From Lycium barbarum (lineage: Eukaryota; Streptophyta; Magnoliopsida; Solanales; Solanaceae): a stretch of DNA of 64,000 nt. Under the pieces are notes generated by a model. It worked only from the letters and a program-made list of their open reading frames with translations. It was not told the origin of the DNA and ran no database searches. Of the stretch, positions 1 through 10,194 are shown piece after piece (the stretch's first letter is position 1; every line of letters starts with the position of its first letter). A program made the position numbers and the translations under genes. The stretch covers positions 28,425,637 to 28,489,636 of the forward strand of contig NC_083339.1 in the NCBI RefSeq assembly GCF_019175385.1, read 5' to 3'.

Positions 1-288
1 CCAGATATCCTCACTTGTTTGAAGAGCAAGCAGATAGACTTCAAGGTAAATACCTTTATTATTCATGTCATGTCCCTTATGTATTCATGCCTCACGTTTC
101 ACGTTCAAGTTCCTGTATTCTCTATTCATGTCTCATGTTTTAGCACTCATGTTTTCATGAAACTATGTCATGTCAGTTTTCCATGTTCCATGTCATGTTT
201 CTTCACGTTCATATATTCAAGTTATGTCCAGCCATATTCTTAACCATGACCCATCATTCGAGAACGAATGATCCCAAGGGGGAGATAT
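1..288 (+). mobile_element. 3' internal end of a Ty3/gypsy-type element, with polypurine tract
   Basis: This is non-coding sequence rich in short repeats of the TTCATGT/TCATGTC kind. It ends in a purine-rich run, AAGGGGGAGA at 276-285, three bases before TGTAACACC. A purine tract directly upstream of a TG-starting LTR is the plus-strand primer of an LTR retrotransposon, so the element's body lies to the left of the window. The lineage (Del/Tekay-like chromovirus) is inferred only from the LTR length and style. Confidence 0.7.
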
Positions 289-331
289 TGTAACACCTTG
301 TGCATTCGGGCTAAGATTTGACTTATAAGAC

Positions 332-357
332 GGGGGGGGGGGGGGGGGGGGGGGGGG
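332..357 (+). repeat. poly(G) run of 26 bases
   Basis: An uninterrupted G run about 40 bp inside LTR1. It could fold as a quadruplex, and its exact length is prone to sequencing error. Confidence 0.9.
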
Positions 358-661
358 TATAATGAACCCAATTTAAGTAGTGTATAAATGGTGTTTGAAA
401 CCCAATCAAGACATGAGAAGAGTCCTTGAGCAAAGGAAAGTCGGAAGCTACCCTACGGAGCGTGTTTTCAAGTGAGTTTGCACCATGTCTCAATTAAAAT
501 GAGTATACGGAAAAATCTGTAAGGAACTTGGAAAATTTCCTTCTTGAAAGTTGTAGATCGTTGAAATACCTTTCCAACGGTATATTATGGAGGTCAAACA
601 GACATCTGTACAAAAGGTTATGCCCGTTTTACTAAAACAGTGTTCTTCCGATTTACGGTGG

Positions 662-780
662 AATATACGGGCCGTATATTTAGGCCGTAAAATTGGTCTA
701 GAAAGCCCAAATTACTGTAATTGATTTACGGTGGGATATACGGTCCGTAAAACTTTTATAGTCCGTAAAATAGAGCGTAA
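662..780. other. CGGNCCG palindrome block in LTR1
   Basis: Contains the palindrome AATATACGGGCCGTATATT (662-680), the imperfect TATACGGTCCGTAAAA near 737-752, and further GTCCGTAAA and GGCCGTAAA pieces. The block lies about 370-490 bp from the LTR start. Similar blocks with other flanking bases sit at a similar place in the solo LTRs at 18515-21169 and 61241-63692. Confidence 0.7.
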
Positions 781-1504
781 AATGGGTCCGACAACAATTT
801 TAAAACTTCGTTTTAAGGATTTTTCACTTCATTCTTCACACCCCCAAGCCCTAGAACGACCTTCTATTCTCTCCCATCATCAAGAACACTAAGGTATGCC
901 TATTCTAATCATTCCAAGTCAATTCTAATATATATCCTTGTAATCTAAACAAGAATCATCATTCCTAACCTAGGGTTTTCAAGAAACCCATCTCAAGGTT
1001 CAAGATTCAAGATTTTGGAAATCTTCTTCAAAGTTAAAGTCTTTAATTCAAGTTTGGAGCATTACCAGGTATGTAGAGTTACTATCTACGTGTGGGAACA
1101 TCATTTTTCTTCCTCACGCCTCCTAATCCATAACGTATGAAACTTTACAAAACTAGGGTTTCTATTCTATACTATGCTCATGATAACCCTAGGTCCATGT
1201 CTATGACTATATTATGTTTGAATTGCTATTATTCTATCATTGTGTTCTTTATACTCATTATGATTATTGAGAATCTGTCCGTGATCCCTGAAAACCCATA
1301 TTTTGTATTCCATGGGTTCTTGCATGCATGTTTCTGACTAAGGATGATTATTTCATGAATATCCTATATGTCTACAAGTTTTCATGTAATTAAATCATAT
1401 GCCATGATACAAGAAATATACATGCTAAATACAAGTTATTTCATAAAACCATGTTTACAAGTTATTTCATGAAACCATGTTTACAAGTTATTTCGTGAAA
1501 CCAT

Positions 1505-1842
1505 GATTACAAGACAAGTACAAGTTAATTCATGAAAATCATGGGCTTCTTAGCCAACTATATTATGTTCTTGTTTTTAGGAGTTGCACGAATTACCGAG
1601 AAGGCTCAGATAGCCTGAAACTACGTAGCCACCATAGGACAAGAATCACTCCGCCCAGTTAGGACGATACCTTGATTACAAGACAAGTACAAGTTAATTC
1701 ATGAAAATCATGGGCTTCTTAGCCAACTATATTATGTTCATGTTTTTGGGAGTTGCACGAATTACCGAGAAGGCTCAGATAGCCTGAAACTACGTAGCCA
1801 CCATAGGACAAGGATCACTCCGCCCAGTTAAGACGATACCTT
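1505..1842 (+). repeat. 169-bp tandem duplication in LTR1
   Basis: Two nearly identical head-to-tail copies (1505-1673 and 1674-1842), each running from GATTACAAGACAAG to the ACGATACCTT region. Shorter copies of an ACAAGTTATTTCATGAAACC-like unit precede them at about 1430-1510. Confidence 0.85.
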
Positions 1843-1982
1843 AATTTTACACTGAATGGATCCATCAGGCACGTTACCACCTTATACCCTGGCAAGGTAT
1901 GAGGGCTCTACTGGTCCGGCGAGGTACAAGACTCTACGTACCCACGTGGTGATATCACATGTCGGTTTATGAAATGCTCTCC

Positions 1983-1987
<5 letters not shown>

Positions 1988-2021
<34 letters not shown>
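1988..2021. repeat. (AT)n microsatellite
   Basis: A pure AT dinucleotide run inside LTR1. Confidence 0.95.
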
Positions 2022-2023
<2 letters not shown>

Positions 2024-2629
2024 CATGATCATGCTCATGTTCATGTCCAGGTTTTCAGTTTCAGTTCTTATCATGTTATTCCATGTCCCATGTTATTTCT
2101 TTCAGTTGCTTTACATACCAGTACATTCAATGTGATGACGTCCCCTTTTATTGCCCAGGAGCCTGCATTTCACGATGCTGGTACGAATTTACAGGACGAC
2201 GCCTCTGCTCATTAGGATCTGCACGTACCAGCTTATTGGTGAGCCCCATATCATTCGGGGTTTAGGCATTATCTTTCTTTATCTAGTTTTGCATCTAAAG
2301 GTATGAGGGCCTTGTCCGAGCAAGTATGTTACGTGTTTTTCAGACTCATGTTAGAGGTTTCATAGACAAGACAAGTGTCATGTTAGACTTCCAGAGTTGG
2401 TTAGCCGGTTTGGTTCTCTTACGATATTGTCCGCATTCATGACTTAATCAAGTATTTATGTTTAATATTATGACTTACTATGTTTTATAAAAGCTCATCA
2501 TGCACTTCATGTTGTATTTCCGCTCATGTATGCCTCATGAAGGTTCAGCAAGCCATGTGGTTCGCTCGGTCACATGCAGTCAGGCACCGAGTGCCGTGTT
2601 ACGCCCAGGCCATGGTTCGGGGCGTGACA

Positions 2630-2994
2630 GGCCTTATGAACTTAGTGTTTATATATGTTATGTGCTCCATCCATTTGCATGGCTGCAACTGGTTTTTCTA
2701 GAATTTTTATTAAATTTGGTGGAACTATTCTTTTATTTATTATGCACTTTGTGCGTCCTGAATCTACTAATGCTAATGTTTATATCTCATAATCTTCTAT
2801 TTTAATTCTTGCAAGTATTTTTATTGTTCCTAATTTTTTATCTTCGTTACATACTAATGCTTCATGGTCTCCTATACTCTTTAATTCTGCTTGAGAATCT
2901 TCTGGTATTGTTCTTAATGGTCTCATTATTGGTTGTATATTGGATAATCTTATTTCTTCATCTTCACTATCTACTTCTTTTTGTTTTCCTTTTT
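2630..2994 (-). pseudogene. EPRV aspartic protease N-terminal part (broken)
   Basis: The minus strand matches the plus-copy protease region 12373-12672 almost base for base. The frame is broken: a stop ends the upstream capsid ORF at 2995, and the catalytic-loop area reads DSG-like with a changed following residue. The rest of the protease was displaced by LTR1. In caulimovirids this retropepsin cleaves the viral polyprotein. This copy cannot make one. Confidence 0.72.
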
Positions 2995-3825
2995 CTAGTT
3001 ACATAATCTAGTTTTTAATTCATTTATTCTTGTTTCTAATGTTATCATTCTTAGATTAATAGTAGGGTCTTCAATTTTCTTATGATTTTCTTCTTTATTT
3101 ATTTTTGTTTTAAATTCTTTTTCTATACACATTGTACATCCTTCTATATAACAATTTTTACATTTAGCTCTTTTGTATCTACTAGGATACCATTTACAAA
3201 AGAAGCATGCATTACTATCCAATCCTTTATTTCTTTCAAATTCATGATTACAGTCTTCCGCTATATTTGCTAAATTATCTATTGCTTCTAAGTCTAGATT
3301 TTCTAATCCTATTTCATTAATTAATTCTTCTGCTTCTGAGTCTGATGAGTCTGTTTTGATTTTTTCTTCAGTGTCTACACTTACTATAGAATATAAACTT
3401 TTTGTATCTGACATATATTCATCTACATTTATTAATGTTTCTTGAAAATCTTCAATTAGCTGGGAATTTCTTGTCTTATTATTTATTATTTTTGGACATG
3501 TATTTGCTAAGTGCTCTACACTTTCACAAGTAAAGCATTCTAGTTTATTTTTATAATTTCTATCTGTTCTGTATTCTCTTACATGTCTATTTCTGTCTAA
3601 ATAAGGTTTTCTAGCTGCTGATTTTCTAAGATAATATTTCTTTCTATTATATTGAGGATAATTTCTATTATAATGTGTTCTATATTTTTTATGCTTTTGC
3701 TTTTTATAATTATCTTTATCATAGCTTTGAGTAGTGTAAACTACACTTTTACAAAAGTTCATTTCATTTTGTTTTAGTTGTTTTTGTATTTGTATATGAG
3801 TACATTTTTCTTGTAATATATCCAT
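2995..3825 (-). pseudogene. EPRV capsid C-terminal region with zinc knuckle and second Cys cluster
   Basis: An open 276-codon segment. The first 100 residues are Lys/Tyr/Arg-rich, as expected for nucleic-acid binding. A CX2CX4HX4C zinc knuckle follows at about residues 98-111 (CFTCESVEHLANTC), then an acidic stretch at about residues 125-190, then a second Cys-rich cluster (CFFC...CKNC....C..C, residues about 208-235). The zinc knuckle is the hallmark of caulimovirid capsid proteins; the second cluster is less usual. The plus copy has lost the first knuckle Cys and most of the CFFC half, so this fragment is the better-preserved one. Confidence 0.85.
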
Positions 3826-3917
3826 TATATGTTGTATTCTATGCCCTATTGACCATTTTAGATTAGGGTTCTGTATTACTCTGTCTCTCTTATTCCATCT
3901 ATCTTCTATTTCACTTC

Positions 3918-4352
3918 CTAAGGCTCCTGGTAGTTTATTAAATAATTTTTACCTAATTCTTGATCAAAAGCATTTCCACTAATAGTACAGTAATAAAAAT
4001 AATCATTTAAAAATTTCTTAATATGGAACCAACTACTTATACTTAGCTGTTCTAATTTTATTACTGCATTTCTTTGTAATACTAATAATCTACTATTTGA
4101 ATCTTTCCCTGTAATTAAAGTATGTATTTTATTAGTAAAATTATATGGATTTGCTCCCATGGATATTAAGTGTTGAAATTCCATTGGAAAAATTTCTTTG
4201 TAGGCTTCCCATAAGGCTTTTGCTGATTCTCCTAAAAATGTTTCTAAATATTTGTGCATTGTTTCTGCGTCTGTATCATTATATATTTTTATATAGTCTG
4301 CTAGTACTATTCCTTTCCAAAGATCTATTACTGAATTCCATCTTTGTGGATC
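3918..4352 (-). pseudogene. EPRV capsid protein core (broken)
   Basis: The minus strand encodes the same capsid core as 7503-7931 on the plus strand, including the segment YLETFLGESAKALWEAYKE and the Trp-containing SISSWFHIKKFLNDYFYY. Small indels near 3918-3950 separate it from the downstream capsid ORF, and these lesions are not the same as those in the plus copy. The 5' part is missing because of the fusion at 4352. Confidence 0.82.
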
Positions 4353-4593
4353 GTGGGCTCAAAAAAGGATTTGCTCAAAAAAGACTTACAAATCATAGAC
4401 AAACAAGAAAGTTTTTAACTAAACATAGTAGATACATAGACATAGTCCATCGTCGAGACTTACATAATAATATAACAATACTAAGTTTAAGAAATAATCT
4501 TAATTGGAAATATATTTTACTGACGAGATATTTAGAGCTGAAGATCGTATTAGACATCTAGAACAGAAAGTAAAATTTATCCCATTAGGGTAA
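4353..4593 (+). pseudogene. EPRV ORF1 (5' truncated, frameshifted)
   Basis: Corresponds to the minus-strand ORF at 17177-17458. The first ~20 codons are lost at the fusion with the inverted capsid fragment. A frameshift near 4525 moves the C-terminal part into another frame. The end of the gene is preserved: a coiled-coil-like tail ending IPLG, followed by the sequence TAATG, in which the stop codon overlaps the ATG of the next ORF by two bases. Function is unknown. Confidence 0.7.
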
Positions 4594-4775
4594 TGCAAGA
4601 TAATTATCTAGAGGTAAAACAAGAACTAGAAAGACTATACCAAGAATATATCAGACTAAGTAGTACTAAAGAGAATCAGTTAAGATTACAAGAATTAATA
4701 GATATAATATTAGGATTAGAATATAAATTATTAGGACATATAAGATCTAGGAAATACTCTCAAAAGCAGATCTAG
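4593..4775 (+). CDS. EPRV small coiled-coil ORF
   Basis: 60 codons starting at the ATG that overlaps the ORF1 stop (TAATG). The product is a charged helix rich in Leu/Glu/Lys with heptad-like spacing (residues about 8-50). Caulimovirids usually carry one or two small coiled-coil proteins between the leader and the movement gene, acting as virion-associated or transmission factors; that role here is inferred from position and shape only. It may continue in another frame through 4807-5106. Confidence 0.55.
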   Translation: MQDNYLEVKQELERLYQEYIRLSSTKENQLRLQELIDIILGLEYKLLGHIRSRKYSQKQI

Positions 4776-4806
4776 GAACGATTTAAACCATACTAGTTAC
4801 ATTTAT

Positions 4807-5106
4807 ATGAAAACACAACCCTTTGTTGGACAAATAGCTATAAACTATTGGTATTTATATAGAGATATAGAGAAAAGAAGAGAATATAGAAAAGTTGAAA
4901 AGGCCCTAAGTTCATATTTAGAAGTAATAAATACAGAAACTTTGTCATCACTAATAGAAAATAGACTGTTACAAAGCCAAATTAATGAGGATACGATTTC
5001 GGCTATAACATGGGAATTACAAGGCATAAGAGAAGATATAAAAGGACTTACAAATAATATAGAATATCAAAAGAAAGTTTGTAAAATAAGGATTCCTTTA
5101 GGATAA
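4807..5106 (+). CDS. EPRV small ORF ending in IPLG
   Basis: 99 codons from ATG. The N-terminus has aromatic residues; the C-terminal half is helical and ends KIRIPLG before TAATAA. ORF1 ends KVKFIPLG before TAATG, so both neighbours share a coiled-coil plus IPLG ending and a similar stop context. This may reflect duplication, or a shared processing or interaction tail. No known family recognised. Confidence 0.5.
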   Translation: MKTQPFVGQIAINYWYLYRDIEKRREYRKVEKALSSYLEVINTETLSSLIENRLLQSQINEDTISAITWELQGIREDIKGLTNNIEYQKKVCKIRIPLG

Positions 5107-5109
5107 TAA

Positions 5110-5655
5110 ACAAATTTAGATAAAATAGATACAGTAAAGAATCTAGAATATTTAGACTTAAGAATATACCCAGAAAAGAAATATAGAGCATTAAAAGACC
5201 ATAATATTATTAAGTGTAATTTTAGTAACGAAGAACATATATTACACAGTGAAGACAAAAACATTAATACTCTAGTAGATTTAGTCATAAATTTTAGTGA
5301 AAAAACTCAAGAAAATAATAAAGATATTACTAGAATATTGGAAGTCATAGAAGTTTCTCAAACTAATCAAAAGAAGAAGTTAGAAAAATTAGAGCAGAAC
5401 TTTGATTACCTAAAATCGCAAGAATTAGAATTAGAACGAAAAATTCAGATTTTAATTGACAAATCAAATTTACAAAAATCGCCTACAAAGATTGAAATAG
5501 AAAAGTTAATTGAGGCTATTCTAGAAAAGCCTAAAGAAATAGAAATAAAGACAAACCAGATAGTAATTCAAACGACACAAAAAAATAGAAAAACTAAATA
5601 ACGATATTAAAGATTTGAAAAACACACTAGAAGAGCTTAAAGAAATTACTCTTTC
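5110..5655 (+). pseudogene. EPRV long coiled-coil ORF (no clear start, one frameshift)
   Basis: Open in one frame from 5110 to 5601, then continuing in another frame as a helical Leu/Glu/Lys segment up to a TGA at about 5656-5660. No ATG is visible at the beginning. The middle (about 5335-5600) is a strong coiled coil of the KKKLEKLEQNFDYLKSQELE type. The stop overlaps the start of the next ORF as ATGA at 5656-5659. Likely a structural or virion-associated coiled-coil protein, by position. Confidence 0.55.
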
Positions 5656-6084
5656 ATGAACAAACTAAATATAGTTCAACAAGAAGCCTCAAAGTTAATA
5701 GAAAAATCTATATCTTTACCACAAGACTATATAGACTATATACCTAATGCTAAATCTGATCAAATAGTACTAAAACAGAATATTACTATAATTTCTTTAT
5801 TATTAGAAATAACTAAGAACGTGGAGCAGGCAATAATTCCAAGGCTAGAAATAATAAATGAGCGCTTAGGAGTAATAAGTGAGACACAAAAAGAGAAAAT
5901 TAATATAGAAACCCCAAAGAATAAAGAAGTTGAAGAATTAAAAGAACAATTAAAGAAGGTTGAAATAACACATCCGAAGGAAAAAGCTAAAGTAATTAGA
6001 AAACCACAAAAATGGACTTTCTTTCAACTAAACCAAGAAACGAAGGAGGACCAGAAAGGAAAGGACAAGAAAGAACCAAAGTAA
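5656..6084 (+). CDS. EPRV 142-codon coiled-coil protein, intact
   Basis: ATG at 5656 overlaps the preceding stop (ATGA). The middle holds a Leu/Ile-rich region followed by a Lys/Glu coiled coil, and the C-terminus is very basic (multiple KK, ending KGKDKKEPK). It overlaps the movement-protein ORF, whose ATG lies at 6012 in a different frame. Stop/start overlaps in series are typical of genes translated from one polycistronic RNA by reinitiation, which in caulimoviruses depends on the transactivator. Basic tail and coiled coil resemble small virion-associated proteins; not proven. Confidence 0.6.
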   Translation: MNKLNIVQQEASKLIEKSISLPQDYIDYIPNAKSDQIVLKQNITIISLLLEITKNVEQAIIPRLEIINERLGVISETQKEKINIETPKNKEVEELKEQLKKVEITHPKEKAKVIRKPQKWTFFQLNQETKEDQKGKDKKEPK

Positions 6085-7931
6085 GTTTTTCAGACAATAG
6101 AATAGGTAATAATCTTTTATCAAGAATCCTAAATAGAAGAAGACCAGAGGAAACCAATCAATAGCTAAGTGAGGTAATAAACGTAGATAGAGATATACAA
6201 ATTTTTCAACAAAGTCAATTAAAACTATTAAATCCAAAGACTTTATACAATATAGGACAGTTCTCAAGTACAACGCAATTATATAGACATTATAGAGAAG
6301 AACAATTATCAGCTATAGGAACTAAAGTTACTACAATAAATTTAATAGACTCAGCGGCTATAAGACAAATAAAAAATACTGGAAGAAGTTTAATGCATAT
6401 GAGATTAATAGTAGTAGGATTAAAAGGATTAACTAGAAAGAACTTAGGAACTAAAGTTTTAATAGTAATTTATGATGATAGATGGTCAGATATGAAAAAA
6501 TCAATAATAGGACTAACGGAAGTAGACATGACAAATAATGGAGGAATTTTTTATATTAGCCCAGACTTTATAATGAATTTAGCAGAATTTGAAAAACACA
6601 TAAAAATAGGAATACAGACCAAGGGATATGAAGAGATGTGTGATTGTATTAATTTATTGATGTGTGTAAGATTTTTAGGAAAAATGACTAATAATAGTAA
6701 TAAAAAATTTAAAATTAAGATAGAAGACGTAGTAGAAGTAATGGGAAATAAAGGAATAAGACTAATAAAACTCATAAAAATAAATCCTAAAGAATATGTA
6801 GGGATGGAATGGAACTTAGAAGATTTTAATAGAAAAAAGATTCTACAACCAGAATCTCACCTAATGTACACTAATTCTAGGGGAGAGACATCTATACGTT
6901 TTACCAATTATAATTATACATCACAAAAAGACATAGAAGAAGAAAGTACTTTAGATGAAAATGAAATTACAGAATCAAATTTAATGAATATAGAACTAAT
7001 ACAAGACGAGTTTGCGGTAGACATAGCTATAGAAGAAGCAAAAAGACTCCATAAAGATAACAAAAATATACTCTTTAGATGTAAAGGATGTAAGTTAGGA
7101 GAACTAACAATAGAAGAAACCATAAGTCACTTTAAATTATGTGAAGTTAGAACTGATAATTGGGGATATAGAGTAGAAAATATGTACCAAAAGAAATCAG
7201 ATGAATTTGATAAAATATTAGAAGATATGCAATACAGTGATGAAGAAATAGAAATAGACTCAATAATAAGTCAAAAAGAATTAATAGAATCTAGTGCATC
7301 TAGTTCTAGTTCATTTCAAAGAACAACTGTTGGAGAACAATATACTGTAGATACAAGTAAAGGAAATGTACCGAGGAGAAGAGTTTTTAGAACAGCAGGA
7401 GAACCCATAGATAATGTTAAACCATTAGGAAAAAGAATGTCTATAAAAGAACCTATTATCCTTCAAGAAAGAGGTAGTAAAGGTAAAATATTAAATATAG
7501 CAGCCCACGATCCACAAAGATGGAATTCAGTAATAGATCTTTGGAAAGGAATAGTAGTACCAGGCTATATAAAAACATATAATGATACAGACGCAGAAAC
7601 AATGTATAAATATTTAGAAACATTTTTAGGAGAATCAGCAAAAGCCTTATGGGAAGCCTACAAAGAAAATTTTCCAATGGAATTTCAACACTTAATATCC
7701 ATGGGAGAAAATCCATATAATTTTACTAATAAAATACATACTTTAATTACAGGGGAAGATCCAAATAGTGGATTATTAGTATTACAAAGAAATGCAGTAA
7801 TAAAATTAGAACAGCTAAGTATAAGTAGTTGGTTCCATATTAAGAAATTTTTAAACGATTATTTTTATTACTGTACTATTAGTGGAAATGCTTTTGATCA
7901 AGAATTGGGTAAAAAATTATTTAATAACTAG
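6012..7931 (+). pseudogene. EPRV movement protein fused to capsid N-terminal half
   Basis: One frame from ATG 6012 to the stop at 7929-7931, interrupted by a TAG at 6162-6164. The segment about 6300-6850 has the 30K-superfamily movement-protein pattern of plant pararetroviruses (LMHMRLIVVGLKGLTRKNLG, then YDDRW, later ISPDF and TKGYEEMCD). Such proteins modify plasmodesmata for cell-to-cell spread. About 6940-7330 is acidic with a small Cys pair (CKGCKLGELT). The capsid core begins about 7490. The frame ends early through an indel in a homopolymer-rich site; the minus copy 3918-4352 has its own, different, indel nearby. Confidence 0.82.
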
Positions 7932-8267
7932 CAGGAGCCTTAAGAAGAGAAATAGAAGATAGATGGAATAAGAGAGACGGAGTAATACAGAACTCTAATC
8001 TAAAATGGTCAAAAGGGTATAGAATACAACATATAATGGATATACTACAAGAAAAATGTACTCATATACAGATACAAAAACAACTAAAACAAAATGAAAT
8101 GAACTTTTGTAAAAGTGTAGTTTACACTACTCAAAGCTATGATAAGGACAATTATAAAAAGAAAAAGCATAAAAAATATAGAACGCATTATAATAGAAAT
8201 TATCCTCAATATAATAGAAAGAAATATTATCTTAGAAAATCAGCAGCTAGAAAACCTTATTTAGACG
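7932..8267 (+). pseudogene. EPRV capsid basic region, cut by a foldback transposon
   Basis: Continues the capsid in another frame; an open segment begins at 8036. The Lys/Tyr/Arg-rich region matches minus-strand codons at about 3600-3825. The frame is cut at 8267/8268 by a foldback element and resumes at 9520. Confidence 0.78.
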
Positions 8268-9519
8268 GGAAAATACACAAACCCCCCCCCCCCCCAACGT
8301 ATACTCGGATTAATTATGACGCACCAAACATTTGCGAGCGACCTATTACCCCCCTGGCCTTATTTGTTCTGTATTTTTGTACCATTTTTCGGCCGATGTG
8401 GCACAAAAAGAATTGATGCCCCGTTGTATAATGGAGAGTGTTGCACACTCTCCACCACATCGGCGCTACGTCAGTGCCATGTCACTGGCACATTGGTGCC
8501 ACTTTTTTTTTTTTTTTAATTTGATTTTTTTTATTAATTATATTTACACTAATTAACCTCTAATTAACCATTAAACCCTCCATTAATTTTGTTTTCTTCA
8601 TCACTAAACCCTTCTTTTTCTTCTTCATTTCAAGAAATCCATCAACCAATTTTCTTCTTCCATTAACACACACACATGCAACTTCCTCCATTAAAACACA
8701 CACACATTCAACCTATTTTCTTTCTCCATTAACAACACACATACAACCCATTTTCTTCCTCCATTAACACACACACATTCAATTTCTTTCATCAATCATA
8801 AATATCGTTTCAAGAAATCAACCAACCCATATTCTTCCTCCATTAACACACACACATTCAACCCATTTTCTTCAAAATAAACAATGAAGAAATTGCACGA
8901 ACTGCCCTTCATTGTTTATATTGTTTATTTCTTCAAAATAAACAATGAAGAAATTGCACGAATTGCCCTTCAAATGGACTGATTGCCCTTCAATGTGTGT
9001 GTGTTAATGGAGGAAGAAAATGGGTTGAATGGGTGTGTGTGTTAATAGAGGAAGAAAATGGGTTGGTTGATTTCTTGAAACCATATGTATGATTGATGAT
9101 GAAATTGAATGTGTGTGTTTTAATGGAGGAAGAAAATGGGTTGAATGTGTGTGTGTTAATGGAGGAAGAATATGGGTTGGTTGGTTTCTTGAAACGATAT
9201 TTATGATTGATGAAAGAAATTGAATGTGTGTGTGTTAATGGAGGAAAATGAGTTGATTAATTTCTTGAAATGAAGAAGAAGAAGAAGAAGAAGAAGACGA
9301 CTATGTGGCAGTGACGTGGCACCAATGTGGCGGAGAGTGTGCAATACTTTCTACTGTGCAACTGGGCATCAAATTTTTTTGTGCCACGTCAGCCCAAAAT
9401 GGGTATAAAAATACAAAAAAAATAAGGCCAGGGGGGTAATAGGTCACCCGCAAAGGTTGGGTGCGTCATAATTAATCCGAGTATATATTGGGGGGGGGGG
9501 GGGTATTTATGTATTTTCC
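8268..9519. mobile_element. Foldback (long terminal inverted repeat) element in EPRV capsid gene
   Basis: 1252 bp, non-coding. Ends are GGAAAATACA... and ...TGTATTTTCC. The two halves are near mirror images: C-run at about 8281-8295 opposite G-run at about 9490-9503, AATTATGACGCACC opposite GGTGCGTCATAATT, and an inner CATTAACACACACAC region opposite GTGTGTGTTAATG, with the centre around 8890-8960. Flanks suggest a 3-bp target duplication: ACA on the right (9520-9522) and ACG on the left (8265-8267, one change). The uninterrupted minus copy confirms that the host sequence reads straight through. A 3-bp duplication fits CACTA or PIF/Harbinger-type movement; family not certain. Confidence 0.82.
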
Positions 9520-10194
9520 ACAGAAATAGACATGTAAGAGAATAAAGAACATATAGAAATTATAAAAATAAACTAGAATCCTTTACTTGTGGAAGTGTAG
9601 AGCACTTAACAAATACATGTCCAAAAAGAATAAATAATAAGACCAGAAATTCCCAACTAATTGAAGATTTTCAAGAAACATTAATAAATGTAGATGAATA
9701 TATGTCAGATATAGATGAATATATGTCAGATACAGAAAGTATATATTCTATAGTAAGTGTAGACACTAAAGAAAAAATCAAAACAGACTCATCAGACGCA
9801 GAAGCAAAAGAATTAATTAATGAAATAGGATTAGAAAATCTAGACTTAGAAGCAATAGATAATTTAGCAAATATAGTGGAAGATTGTAATCATGAATCCG
9901 GAATAAATAAAGGATTGGATAGTAATGCTCCTAGTAGAGACAAAAGAGCTAAATGTAAAAATTGTTACATAGAAGGATGTACAATGTGTATAGAAAAAGA
10001 ATTTAAAACAAAAATAAATAAAGAAGAAACAAATAAGAAAATTGAAGACCCTACTATTAATCTAAGAATGATAACATTAGAAACAAGAATAAATGAATTA
10101 GAAACTAGTTTATGTAAAGTAGAAAAAGCAAAACAAAAAGAAGTAGATAGTGAAGATGAAGAAATAAGATTATCGAATATACAACCAATAATGA
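9520..10194 (+). pseudogene. EPRV capsid C-terminal region (zinc knuckle damaged)
   Basis: Resumes the capsid reading with a stop near 9540. The zinc knuckle at about 9578-9620 has Ser in place of the first Cys. An 18-base tandem duplication around 9694-9729 repeats the DEYMSD segment, and about 20 bases of the second Cys cluster present in the minus copy (CFFC) are missing near 9930. An acidic, Ser-rich stretch and a final coiled coil follow. The frame runs without interruption into the protease once the solo LTR and one AATGA copy are disregarded. Confidence 0.8.

Larger units (their letters stand above)
289..2629 (+). mobile_element. LTR1: 3' LTR of a Ty3/gypsy element inserted in EPRV DNA
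   Basis: The LTR is 2341 bp, starts TGTAACACC and ends GGGGCGTGACA, and is preceded by a polypurine tract. The next bases, GGCCTTATGAAC from 2630, are EPRV protease-region sequence on the minus strand (compare 12660-12672 on the plus strand), so the element landed in viral DNA. The 5-bp target duplication should be GGCCT, but its other copy lies outside the window. Internal features are a 26-base G run, a block of CGGNCCG palindromes, a 169-bp tandem duplication and an AT microsatellite. Confidence 0.82.
2630..4352 (-). mobile_element. EPRV fragment, minus strand (capsid to protease)
   Basis: Read on the minus strand, this piece parallels the plus-strand EPRV from about 7503 to 12672, but without the foldback element and solo LTR that interrupt the plus copy. 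It therefore shows what the viral DNA looked like before those insertions. Its right edge is fused at 4352/4353 directly to the ORF1 region of the plus copy, so the two pieces are head to head. Its left edge is cut by LTR1. Confidence 0.88.

Noticed and set aside
6028..6273. Minus-strand open frames across the EPRV and LTRs
   Set aside because: Shadows of the plus-strand viral ORFs in AT-rich DNA, with Leu/Phe/Tyr-rich low-complexity products.
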